Shown: positions 1-6,551 of the stretch, piece by piece
Numbering within the stretch: the stretch's first letter is position 1
How the letters are laid out: each line of letters begins with the position of its first letter
Assembly: GCA_002292015.1 (NCBI GenBank)
Contig: DBBD01000140.1
Coordinates: 8,416-22,251 of the forward strand
DNA length: 13,836 bases
Direction of reading: 5' to 3'
Source of the DNA: Firmicutes bacterium UBA993
GTDB taxonomy: Bacteria > Bacillota > Dethiobacteria > DTU022
The notes under the pieces: generated by a model
What the model saw: only the letters and a program-made list of their open reading frames with translations
What the model was told of the DNA's origin: nothing
The model's database searches: none
Position numbers and translations under genes: made by a program

Positions 1-216
1 AGGATCGCTATTCTTGCCGCCGCCAGTCTCCCGAGCTCGAATCACTGTTTTCGATGAAGGCAGCCCGGCTAATCTTAAGCAGCCGGGTTAAAGGTATCTG
101 GCACACGAGAGATGAGAGCAAGAAAGAAAGTAGCGAAAAGCGCTGTATGGAGGACAGATAGATGTACGAAATCCGTTTCGCGGGAGCCACATTGGAGCTT
201 ATGCAGTGGAAGCAGA
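1..216. other. Non-coding leading region with possible RNA structure
   Basis: No ORF here has a ribosome site or recognisable protein family. Three inverted repeats nest like a three-way junction: GCCAG (22-26) with CTGGC (98-102) encloses a short TCGAA/TTCGA hairpin (about 38-55) and a perfect 7-bp hairpin, CCCGGCT (64-70) with AGCCGGG (81-87). A further small hairpin (CGAAA/TTTCG) lies near 168-181. I could not match this to a known riboswitch class. It may be the 3' end of an upstream transcript or a leader, and the window edge prevents a decision. Confidence 0.3.
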
Positions 217-260
217 TTTAAAGTAAATTTAACCTTAATTTAACACAACCTTTCTATAAT
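217..260 (+). promoter_or_regulatory. PhoP-type operator (Pho box) and -10 element of the pst operon
   Basis: Three direct repeats, TTTAAA (217-222), TTTAAC (228-233) and TTTAAC (239-244), are spaced exactly 11 bp apart, so they lie on one face of the helix. A perfect TATAAT (255-260) follows. No good -35 hexamer lies 17 bp upstream of it, as expected for an activator-dependent promoter. In Bacillus-type Firmicutes, PhoP dimers bind TTAACA-like repeats separated by about 5 bp, which gives the same 11-bp period. The inference is that pstS-pstC-pstA is induced by phosphate starvation. No PhoPR genes are in the window. An alternative extended -10 (TGCTATGAT) lies near 273-281. Confidence 0.75.
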
Positions 261-364
261 TTAATATTAAGTTGCTATGATACTACTGGCCGGGGATAAC
301 ATTTTAGAAGGCAGTTTTTGGCTGTTTTGTCTCAAAAAAAACACTATCAAGAGGAGGCGAAAGA

Positions 365-1210
365 ATGACTAAAAAGTTTGTAGCTTTACTGGTATTACTT
401 TTAATTACCGGCTTGCTTGGCGTTGCCGGGTGTGCTCCGGCGGACTCGGACACGGCTGATCCTGCCCAGGCTGGACCTGCTCCTACCAGCACTGTAACCG
501 TCGGTGGCTCTACGTCGGTTTATGTGGCAGTTGTTCCTTTAGCGGATCGGTTTATGGAGATAAATCCCGGCGTGGTGGTAGAAAGCCATTCCTTAGGTTC
601 AACTGCCGGCATTGTCGGAGCCAACGAAGGAACATTTGACATAGGGATGACTTCTCGCGACCTGGAAGGCGAAGAGCTCGGTTGGGGTTTACAAGAAATT
701 TTAATCTGCCGCGATGCTATTGCCGCGATAGTTCATCCGGATAACCCGGTAAGAGAGTTAACCATGGAACAACTCAGCCAAATATTTACCGGGGAAATCA
801 CGAACTGGGCAGAAGTTGGCGGCAACGATCTTGGCATCACGGTGATCATTAGGGAAGACGGTTCGGGGACAAGGGGAGCCTGGGAAGATATGGTCCATGA
901 GGATGTTGATCCGGCACCAACACTCATTATGACGGGAACTGGTGGTGTAAAGTCCGGTGTGGCAGGTGATCCGTCTGCAATCAGCTACATCACTCTCGCT
1001 GCCTTAGATGAGACGGTGCGTGCGCTTCCGATAGACGGGGTCGAGCCCTCTATTGACACCGTGCTCGCTGGAGATTATGCTATCGCTAGACCATATCTGT
1101 TTTTGACCAAGGGCGACATTTCCCCGCTCGCACAGAAATTCATCGATTTCGTGCTTGGCCCGGAAGGTCAACAGATTTTGGAGGATGACGGAATGGTTAG
1201 AATAAACTAG
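365..1210 (+). CDS. pstS: Phosphate ABC transporter, phosphate-binding lipoprotein PstS
   Basis: This is the extracytoplasmic binding protein that captures inorganic phosphate and hands it to the PstC/PstA permease. The 281-residue product starts with a basic n-region and a hydrophobic stretch ending in the lipobox VAGC, so Cys23 should be lipidated. The mature part shows the PstS phosphate-contact motifs: GGSTSVY near residue 48, STAGIVGANEG with MTSRD (about 79-98), and the anion-binding REDGSGTRG (about 163-171). The length is normal for the family. The start follows an AGGAGG (352-357) with a 7-base spacer. It is the first gene of the operon, behind a Pho-box promoter and ahead of a stem-loop that probably gives it more stable mRNA than the permease genes. 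Confidence 0.95.
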   Translation: MTKKFVALLVLLLITGLLGVAGCAPADSDTADPAQAGPAPTSTVTVGGSTSVYVAVVPLADRFMEINPGVVVESHSLGSTAGIVGANEGTFDIGMTSRDLEGEELGWGLQEILICRDAIAAIVHPDNPVRELTMEQLSQIFTGEITNWAEVGGNDLGITVIIREDGSGTRGAWEDMVHEDVDPAPTLIMTGTGGVKSGVAGDPSAISYITLAALDETVRALPIDGVEPSIDTVLAGDYAIARPYLFLTKGDISPLAQKFIDFVLGPEGQQILEDDGMVRIN

Positions 1211-1239
1211 ACTAGAGCTTCCGGCCCTGGCGAACAGAT

Positions 1240-1276
1240 ACGGGAGCTGTGTAAGCAACTTTGCATTGGCTCCCGT
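1240..1276 (+). promoter_or_regulatory. Intercistronic stem-loop between pstS and pstC
   Basis: A perfect 8-bp inverted repeat, ACGGGAGC (1240-1247) and GCTCCCGT (1269-1276), is separated by 21 nt just after the pstS stop. The following tract is only weakly T-rich, so it may be a leaky terminator or a 3'-end-stabilising hairpin. In ABC operons such structures let the binding protein be made in excess over the permease. It also covers the possible TTG start at 1261, which argues for a later pstC start. Confidence 0.6.
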
Positions 1277-1296
1277 TTATAAGTTGTTCCAGAAAA

Positions 1297-2169
1297 ATGA
1301 AAGATGGGATGAATACTATACTGCGCAGAGCTGGCGAATGGATTATCGAAAAGTTGATCATCGTTGCGGCGATGGTTTCCATATTGGTTATTGCTTTTAT
1401 TATTTTTATTATTTTTAGAACAGGATTGCCGTTAATTGCAGAAACAGGATTAATAAATTTTCTCTTTGGCATGGACTGGCGCCCTGGGGAAAAGATATTT
1501 GGCGTTTTCCCGATGGTCGTCGGCACTTTTTTAGTAACTTTTTTCGCTATGTTGATTAGCGTCCCCTTAGGGATACTAACGGCAATATTCATTGCTGAGG
1601 TTGCTCCTAATCGAATAAGAAATCTATTCAGGCCGGTTATTGAACTGCTACATGGTATCCCTTCGGTTGTGTATGGCTTTGTCGGGTTGCTATTACTCGT
1701 GCCCTTCATAAGGATTTACCTGGGCCCCCCCGGGTTTAGCATGTTGGCTGGCTCCATTGTTTTGGCCATAATGGCTTTGCCTACGGTTATTACCGTGTCC
1801 GAAGATGCAATTGAAGCAGTACCGCGCAGTTATCGTGAAGCTTCTTTTTCATTGGGAGCTACACACTGGCAGACGATTAGGCATGTGATCGTGCCTGCCG
1901 CCCGGTCAGGGGTTCTCACAGGGGTAGTGTTGGGAGCGGGCCGGGCCGTTGGTGAAACCATGGCTGCCATTATGGTGCTAGGCAATATCCCTGCTATTCC
2001 CGACTCTATATTGAAACCTATTCGTACGCTTACCGCTAATATTGCGATGGAGATGGCCTATGCGCCACATGGTCCGCACCGACAGGCTCTCTTTGCAACC
2101 GGAATTGTTTTGTTCGTGGCGATATCTGTACTGATTGCTATCGCAAATCGATTAAGGCGGGGACAGTAG
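1297..2169 (+). CDS. pstC: Phosphate ABC transporter permease PstC
   Basis: This is one of the two integral-membrane subunits of the high-affinity phosphate importer. About six hydrophobic segments are visible, the first at LIIVAAMVSILVIAFIIFII. The family EAA loop, which docks onto the ATPase, is present as SYREASFSLGATHWQT and continues to GAGRAVGETMAA. With the ATG at 1297 the protein is 290 residues, normal for PstC. The frame is open back to a TTG at 1261, but that codon lies inside the loop of the stem-loop after pstS and has no ribosome site. An ATG at 1309 is another candidate, and none has a strong Shine-Dalgarno, so the start is uncertain. The gene ends two bases before pstA, indicating tight coupling. 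Confidence 0.93.
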   Translation: MKDGMNTILRRAGEWIIEKLIIVAAMVSILVIAFIIFIIFRTGLPLIAETGLINFLFGMDWRPGEKIFGVFPMVVGTFLVTFFAMLISVPLGILTAIFIAEVAPNRIRNLFRPVIELLHGIPSVVYGFVGLLLLVPFIRIYLGPPGFSMLAGSIVLAIMALPTVITVSEDAIEAVPRSYREASFSLGATHWQTIRHVIVPAARSGVLTGVVLGAGRAVGETMAAIMVLGNIPAIPDSILKPIRTLTANIAMEMAYAPHGPHRQALFATGIVLFVAISVLIAIANRLRRGQ

Positions 2170-2171
2170 CT

Positions 2172-3005
2172 ATGATTTCTGCACGTACAAGTGAAAGAAT
2201 CGTCAAACTGTTGTTTTGGACTTCCAGCATGGCAGTACTGGCCCTTTTCCTGGTTATTGTCGGTTTTGTTTTTATACGCGGCGCCGGGGCAATTAATCCC
2301 GAGTTTATCTTCGGTATGCCGACAGAAGGAGGCCGCGGAGGAGGAATTCTGCCAACGATAGTTGGCACATTGTCCCTGATCGTCACCTCAACGGTAGTTG
2401 CCGCTCCCATAGCGATCGCCGGTGGTATTTATCTAACCGAATATGCCGGCACGCATTGGTTTTCGAAGGTAGTCACTTTTGGCGTTGAGTGGCTTTCCGG
2501 CGTTCCGTCTATAATTTATGGTCTGTTCGGTTTTACTTTTTTTGTAGTGTTTTTAGGCTGGGGCTTATCTATCTTGTCGGGAGGCTTGGTTCTGGCGTGT
2601 ATGATCCTAAGTACGACTATTAAAACCACCCAGGAGGCAATCAAGGCAGTACCGGTATCGTACCGGGATGCCAGCTACTCCTTGGGGGCCACAAAATTGC
2701 AAACTATAAGCCGAGTTGTACTGCCAAGTTCCGTTCCCGGCATCTTGACCGGTATAATACTTGGCATCGGAAGAGTGTCAGGTGAAACCGCTGCTGTCAT
2801 GTTGACAGTAGGCTCGTTTTTGGCTCTTCCCTCCTCGCTTTTCAGTTCAGTCCGGCCGATGTCATTACATCTATACCTTCTGGCTATTGCTGAAGTTCAT
2901 CCAGGCGCGCTGGAGAGGGCCTTTGGTACCGCGGTGCTCCTGATTGCAATTGTATTGATCGCTAATTTTTCGTCGCGTGCCGTTATGCGGCGATTTAAGC
3001 ACTAG
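2172..3005 (+). CDS. pstA: Phosphate ABC transporter permease PstA
   Basis: This is the second permease subunit of the Pst phosphate importer, pairing with PstC in the membrane. The 277-residue protein has about six membrane segments, beginning with a long one near residues 15-38. Its EAA loop reads SYRDASYSLGATKLQT, followed by GIILGIGRVSGETAAVMLTVG, which is characteristic of PstA. The start is an ATG two bases after the pstC stop, with GGGGA upstream. The usual next gene, pstB, is missing: the stop at 3003-3005 is followed by a 354-bp gap and then a phosphatase gene. The permease should therefore depend on an ATPase encoded elsewhere, or this copy may be compromised. Confidence 0.94.
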   Translation: MISARTSERIVKLLFWTSSMAVLALFLVIVGFVFIRGAGAINPEFIFGMPTEGGRGGGILPTIVGTLSLIVTSTVVAAPIAIAGGIYLTEYAGTHWFSKVVTFGVEWLSGVPSIIYGLFGFTFFVVFLGWGLSILSGGLVLACMILSTTIKTTQEAIKAVPVSYRDASYSLGATKLQTISRVVLPSSVPGILTGIILGIGRVSGETAAVMLTVGSFLALPSSLFSSVRPMSLHLYLLAIAEVHPGALERAFGTAVLLIAIVLIANFSSRAVMRRFKH

Positions 3006-3359
3006 AGAATATTATGGAAAATCCGGGGGCCACCACACCGAATTACTGCTTTGAGAATCAAAACTGCAGCTTATCTACTATAAATTACGAGATTCCGGAG
3101 CCTCAACTTGTAACCACAGCTTGAGGCCAGGACAAATTAAAATTAGTTAGAGTTCAGAGGGGCAATTAAGTCGGTTGTGTTCTTCTTCGACCGGTGTTCT
3201 AATCAAGGGCGGATAGGGAGTGAGCAGGTTGTAGTCTATCGGGGTAGTCAAAACTCTTTGGATAGCTAAGCTGTTACTCAAAACAGCAGGTGCCGGCATT
3301 AAAAAATGTGGGGCATTGGTGAATGACTGGTAAAGCTTGAATTTGAAGGAGGCAAAATA
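3006..3359 (+). other. Intergenic gap where pstB is expected
   Basis: No intact gene is present. A 36-codon ORF (3014-3124) starts eight bases after the pstA stop without a ribosome site. Its end, INYEIPEPQLVTTA, weakly resembles the stretch before the Walker A motif of PstB, where I-x-L-x-I-P and a T-A-x-I-G-P pattern are usual. No Walker A, signature (LSGGQ) or Walker B motif is readable in any frame. A small hairpin, GCTGTT (3270-3275) with AACAGC (3282-3287), lies farther on. I see no convincing promoter or Pho box for the phosphatase, although A/T-rich degenerate repeats occur near 3136-3158. Confidence 0.45.
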
Positions 3360-4748
3360 ATGAAAAAGAAAATGTTGTTAATTTTGCTGGTAATATTGTT
3401 GTTCGCCGCAGGCTTGGTTGCTACGGGCTGTCCGCAGGCACAACCGGATGAAGCGGTCGCACCATCGCCAGTGAATGTAATATTCTTCCATCCAGATGGC
3501 TATGGCCTTGCTCACTGGAATGCTCTCCGCATCTACACTGTGGGACCAGACGGCAGGCTTAACTGGGATAATATGCCACATATGGCCCCTTACGCCGGAC
3601 ATACGAAGAATTCCATAACCGGCTCCTCTGATGGAAACGCTACTATCCATGCCTATGGAGTAAAGGTGGCATATGATAGCTTTGGTATGGATGATCGCCA
3701 AGAACTAACCGCTCTTTCCGGCAATAAGATGTCAATTATGGAAGAAGCGTTAGAGGCCGGTTTTGCTACTGGTTTTGTCCAGAGCGGTTCTTTAACTGAG
3801 CCAGGTACGGCAGCATTTGTTGCTTCGGTAGGTGCTTGGGAGGCGCACGAGGAGGAGATCGCCAAGCAGGTCATCGAATCTGGGGTTAAGGTTATCTTGG
3901 GTGGTGGTGAGAAATGGCTCCTACCTACGGGCACCACCGGCCGCCACGGCGAAGGTGGGCGTGGGGATGGAGTTAACCTTATTGAGATAGCGGAACAACT
4001 TGGTTACACTGTCGTCTATACCCGTGATGAGCTAATGGCTGTGCCTGATACAGCAACGAAAGTGCTGGGTGTATTTGCACACGAACATACCTTTAATGAC
4101 TTGACCGAAGAGGAGCTACGCACGGTGGGGCTGCCGCTTTACTGGCCCTGGGCGCCCACAGTTGCCGAGATGTCGGAAGCGGCACTTGAGATCCTATCAC
4201 GGAGTCCGGAAGGACAAGCAAAGGGCACATTCCTTGTGGTTGAGGAGGAGGGAACTGACAATTTTGGCAATAAAACTAACGCCAGGGGTTCCTTTGAGGC
4301 AGGCAGGCATGCTGACGAGGCTATTGGGGTGTTCATAAACTTTATCGCCAATAACCCCAATACCCTGTTGATTACCACTGCCGATAGCAATGCCAGTGGC
4401 AAACAAATAAGTGGGGCTCCTCTTGAAGTGATGGCTGGTATGGGTGCGATCATAGAAGACAAAGTCACTATTACCCCTGTCAATACAGGTTCGGATGGCA
4501 CTTGGGGGATAGCGCCTATCGATGGAATTGATGGCGCTTCGACCCCGCCGTTCTGGTCAGCACCGGACAAAGCAGGTAACAGCCATCCTTTCATTGTGGG
4601 CTGGGTAACTTCCGTTGACGTATACGGCGACGTATTGGTTCGCGCTAAAGGGCTTAATGCTGAACGGGTCACCCAACTGGGCGTGGTCGACAGTACCGAT
4701 ATTTATCGTATCGTTTACTATACTCTGTTCGGTAAGTGGCTCCCGTGA
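3360..4748 (+). CDS. Alkaline phosphatase superfamily lipoprotein with atypical active site
   Basis: This is probably a surface phosphomonoesterase that frees phosphate from organic compounds for the Pst system next door. The 462-residue product has a lipoprotein signal with Cys24 in ATGC. The fold is recognisable from HPDGYG (Asp46, the first metal ligand), SLTEPGTAAF (144-153), ILGGGEKW (179-186), EEEGTD (295-300), TTAD (339-342) and WVTSVDVYGDVLV (415-427). By eye against E. coli PhoA, several catalytic positions differ. The DSA nucleophile region is TGSSDGNAT (87-95), and the His ligands after EEEGTD, after TTAD and near residue 420 appear as Asn304, Ser343 and Asp420. It may be a distinct subfamily with different metal use or substrate, or inactive as a phosphatase. 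The start has AAGGAGG with a 7-base spacer. Confidence 0.8.
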   Translation: MKKKMLLILLVILLFAAGLVATGCPQAQPDEAVAPSPVNVIFFHPDGYGLAHWNALRIYTVGPDGRLNWDNMPHMAPYAGHTKNSITGSSDGNATIHAYGVKVAYDSFGMDDRQELTALSGNKMSIMEEALEAGFATGFVQSGSLTEPGTAAFVASVGAWEAHEEEIAKQVIESGVKVILGGGEKWLLPTGTTGRHGEGGRGDGVNLIEIAEQLGYTVVYTRDELMAVPDTATKVLGVFAHEHTFNDLTEEELRTVGLPLYWPWAPTVAEMSEAALEILSRSPEGQAKGTFLVVEEEGTDNFGNKTNARGSFEAGRHADEAIGVFINFIANNPNTLLITTADSNASGKQISGAPLEVMAGMGAIIEDKVTITPVNTGSDGTWGIAPIDGIDGASTPPFWSAPDKAGNSHPFIVGWVTSVDVYGDVLVRAKGLNAERVTQLGVVDSTDIYRIVYYTLFGKWLP

Positions 4749-4782
4749 TGAAGCACGATCTATAGAGCTCATAAAGGGATGG

Positions 4783-4899
4783 TTCTTTAAGGGGCCAATC
4801 GGAAGTTTTGCGCGCATATAAGGCTTAACTGTCTGGTTAGATGCGGATGGGCGAGCCCCGGAGTAAGCTTCCGCGCAAAATTTTCGGTTGCCCAAGGAG
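4783..4899 (+). ncRNA. Candidate structured RNA: long imperfect stem-loop
   Basis: The core stem pairs 4796-4814 with 4872-4890 as 19 consecutive base pairs. Sixteen are Watson-Crick and three are G-U wobbles (4799/4887, 4802/4884, 4805/4881). It continues outward with GGG (4792-4794) against CCC (4891-4893) and a further T-rich/purine pairing of six (4783-4788 with 4894-4899). It continues inward with AAGGCTTA (4820-4827) against TAAGCTT (4864-4870), with one bulged G. The apical part contains GGG/CCC around 4849-4858. It lies 35 bases after the phosphatase stop. It could be an mRNA 3'-end structure, a small RNA, or a remnant of a palindromic mobile element. I do not recognise a family. Confidence 0.5.
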
Positions 4900-4989
4900 A
4901 ATGGATTTGCGGCCCGTACAAACTATGGGGATTGGATCTTGTGAAAATTTCCTTTGCCGGTGCCGGAAGAAACAGTGGGGCAAAGCTTG

Positions 4990-5206
4990 CTAGGACATAG
5001 TACTGGCCAAAAAAGACTCATTTAGACGCAGTTCCACCCTCCCCCAATATATTGAAGCACATACTAGGCTATTCGATTTTTTTGGAAAAGCAATCTGCAT
5101 GGAAACTTTTTTCTGCCCATCACAGATCCACTGTGCTGTCATTTAGCTCGATGACTGACAGGTATTCGTCTTTATAAGCATCACGTATGAATATCTCTTT
5201 CAGCAC
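4990..5206 (-). pseudogene. Possible small gene interrupted by a frameshift
   Basis: On the minus strand a GTG at 5206 follows GAGGAG with a 5-base spacer and opens a 28-codon frame (to the stop at 5120-5122) beginning VLKEIFIRDAYKDEYLSVIE. A one-base shift at that stop continues with 43 codons starting DGQKKVSMQIAFPKK and ending at 4990. Joined, this would be a protein of about 70 residues with plausible composition. I do not recognise a family. It may be a genuine short peptide, a decayed gene, or chance; the good ribosome site is the main support. Confidence 0.3.
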
Positions 5207-5370
5207 TAAATCTCCTCATTAGTTTTAACCGGTGAAAAAATCATTACCTCATGAGTTCCAGCCGTAATATGGAATAGTCAGCCGTTTTTATCTAAACCCC
5301 CTCAGGCCTTCTAAGTCCATAAAAAAATATTGCTGAGATAAAAAAAGGAATTGTCTTTCCAACAACGAAA

Positions 5371-5376
5371 TATAAT
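5371..5376 (+). promoter_or_regulatory. Likely -10 element of the thiamine operon
   Basis: A perfect TATAAT lies 21 bases before the TPP aptamer begins, which would place the transcript start near 5383. The -35 is poor: the nearest TTG-containing hexamer, TTGTCT at 5351-5356, is only 14 bases away. The assignment rests on the -10 and on its position just ahead of the riboswitch. Confidence 0.5.
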
Positions 5377-5397
5377 CGGCAAACTGCATAGCTATGA

Positions 5398-5517
5398 ATA
5401 GCCGGGGGAGCTCCTGTCAGGGGCTGAGAAAGCAGGTTTACCTGCTGACCCTTTGAACCTGTTCAGTGTCTGCCGTAGGTGGGCATTTACTGGGTAATGC
5501 CAGCGAAGGGACGGTAT
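5398..5517 (+). promoter_or_regulatory. TPP riboswitch (THI element) with an extra hairpin
   Basis: The conserved thi-box signatures are present in order: a G-rich P2 strand, CTGAGA (5424-5429), ACCCTTTGAACCTG (5448-5461), and GGGTAATGCCAGCGAAGGGA (5492-5511). P1 can be formed by ATA-CCG (5398-5404) with CGGTAT (5512-5517). A facultative hairpin, GCAGGT/ACCTGC (5432-5445), sits between CTGAGA and ACCC, as in many bacterial examples. Unusually, 27 nt (5465-5491) that form their own hairpin are inserted between GAACCTG and the P5 loop. Binding of thiamine pyrophosphate should shut off the operon through the terminator that follows. Confidence 0.95.
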
Positions 5518-5530
5518 GAGGAGAACTGTG

Positions 5531-5559
5531 CCGCATCCTTTGCTGGGGTGCGGTTTTTT
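5531..5559 (+). terminator. Intrinsic terminator of the TPP riboswitch
   Basis: CCGCATCC (5531-5538) pairs with GGGTGCGG (5546-5553), including one G-U pair, over a 7-nt loop, and six T follow (5554-5559). It lies 13 bases after the aptamer P1 stem, so the riboswitch most likely works by transcription termination. Confidence 0.9.
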
Positions 5560-5719
5560 ACGCTCTATGGACTGGTGGCGGCTTTGCCACAACGCTCCGC
5601 TCTATGGGCTTGGGCCGCTCGTCACAAAACACCGGGGAGGGACGTTTAGGGGCTGCTGCAATTAAGCGGTCGCTCCTAAGCTTCTCTGGCCAAGATGCAT
5701 AAAGAGGAGGCTGTATGAA

Positions 5720-6535
5720 ATGCTTGATACCGATGTCAGAATTGCAGACTCACTGCAACAGCTAAGGGAGAAAAAACCGCTGGTCCACCATATGACCAAC
5801 TTTGTGGTCATGAACGATTGTGCCAACATTACCCTGCACATCGGCGGTTCTCCGGTCATGGCCCATGCCCCTGAAGAAGTGGAGGAGATGGTGGGCCTGG
5901 CCGATAGCCTGGTCCTTAATATCGGGACGTTAACCACAGAACTGGTGGAGGCTATGGTGTCGGCTGGACGTGCTGCCAACAAAAAAGGCATCCCGGTTTT
6001 GCTGGACCCCGTAGGGGTGGGTGCTACGGCCATGCGGACCGCGGCTGCAAAGCAGCTTCTTAGCCAGGTTAAGGTCGGTATCGTCAAGGGCAACGCGGGC
6101 GAGGTTTCTGTCTTGGCTGGTGTAGAGGCGTCTGTGCGGGGAGTGGACTCAGCGGGAACAGCCGGTAGCCTTCCGGATGTGGCGCAAAAACTGGCCTGCT
6201 TGTACGACTGCACCGTGATCATCACCGGTCCCGTCGATTGGGTTTCGGACGGCAAACGAACCTGCAGTGTCTACAACGGCCACAGCTTGATGGGAGCCAT
6301 TACCGGCACCGGCTGCATGGCCGGTTCGCTGGTGGCTGCGTTTGCCGGCACGGTCGCGGACCCGATGCTCGCCGCCTTGGCCGGACTGGCCTGTTTTGGC
6401 GTGGCCGGGGAACTGGCCGCGCATACAGAAGTGAAACCTGCGTCTTTTAAAAGGGCCCTTTTGGACGAAGTGTTTGCCCTCACCGGGGAAAAGATCAAAA
6501 AAATGGTCAGGTTGGGACCGGAGTGTACATCCTGA
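5720..6535 (+). CDS. thiM: Hydroxyethylthiazole kinase ThiM
   Basis: This cytoplasmic kinase phosphorylates 4-methyl-5-(2-hydroxyethyl)thiazole with ATP, salvaging the thiazole half of thiamine. The 271-residue protein is of normal length. It shows the N-terminal substrate region PLVHHMTNFVVMNDCANITL, then GGSPVMAHAPEE, LLDPVGVGAT, GNAGEV, and the ribokinase-like ATP/anion-hole motif ITGTGCMAG with the conserved Cys at residue 199. The ATG at 5720 follows AGGAGG (5705-5710) by nine bases. An overlapping out-of-frame ATG at 5715 leads to a stop after a few codons and is not used. It is the first gene of the riboswitch-controlled operon, about 160 bases after the terminator. Confidence 0.96.
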   Translation: MLDTDVRIADSLQQLREKKPLVHHMTNFVVMNDCANITLHIGGSPVMAHAPEEVEEMVGLADSLVLNIGTLTTELVEAMVSAGRAANKKGIPVLLDPVGVGATAMRTAAAKQLLSQVKVGIVKGNAGEVSVLAGVEASVRGVDSAGTAGSLPDVAQKLACLYDCTVIITGPVDWVSDGKRTCSVYNGHSLMGAITGTGCMAGSLVAAFAGTVADPMLAALAGLACFGVAGELAAHTEVKPASFKRALLDEVFALTGEKIKKMVRLGPECTS

Positions 6536-6551
6536 CCAGGAGGTGGCTCAC

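Larger units (their letters stand above)
4749..5370. other. Long gene-poor interval between phosphatase and thiamine operon
   Basis: No intact gene of normal size is present on either strand. The interval holds the long stem-loop at 4783-4899 and the possible broken minus-strand gene at 4990-5206. Several T-rich and A-rich runs (for example near 5080, 5107, 5322 and 5340) mark it as A+T rich. I see no classic GC-stem-plus-T-tract terminator immediately after the phosphatase gene. Confidence 0.6.

Noticed and set aside
8..190. 60-codon minus-strand ORF upstream of pstS
   Set aside because: It has no ribosome site or recognisable motif, and it overlaps a region better explained by hairpins.
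4139..4672. 177-codon minus-strand ORF inside the phosphatase gene
   Set aside because: It is antisense to a gene with clear family motifs and shows no motifs of its own.
4820..4865. Minus-strand resemblance to 5S rRNA (CAGTTAAGCC)
   Set aside because: Only about ten bases match the 5S pattern and no flanking 5S helices can be drawn; the long stem-loop explains the region better.
4901..4993. 30-codon plus-strand ORF after the long hairpin
   Set aside because: AGGAG is only one base from the ATG, the composition is odd, and its upstream part is within the stem-loop.
5392..5592. Minus-strand ORF over the riboswitch
   Set aside because: It is antisense to a clear TPP aptamer and terminator, so it is a chance open frame.
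5715..5765. Alternative ATG closer to the ribosome site of thiM
   Set aside because: It is out of frame and stops after about 16 codons; the ATG at 5720 gives full-length ThiM with normal spacing.
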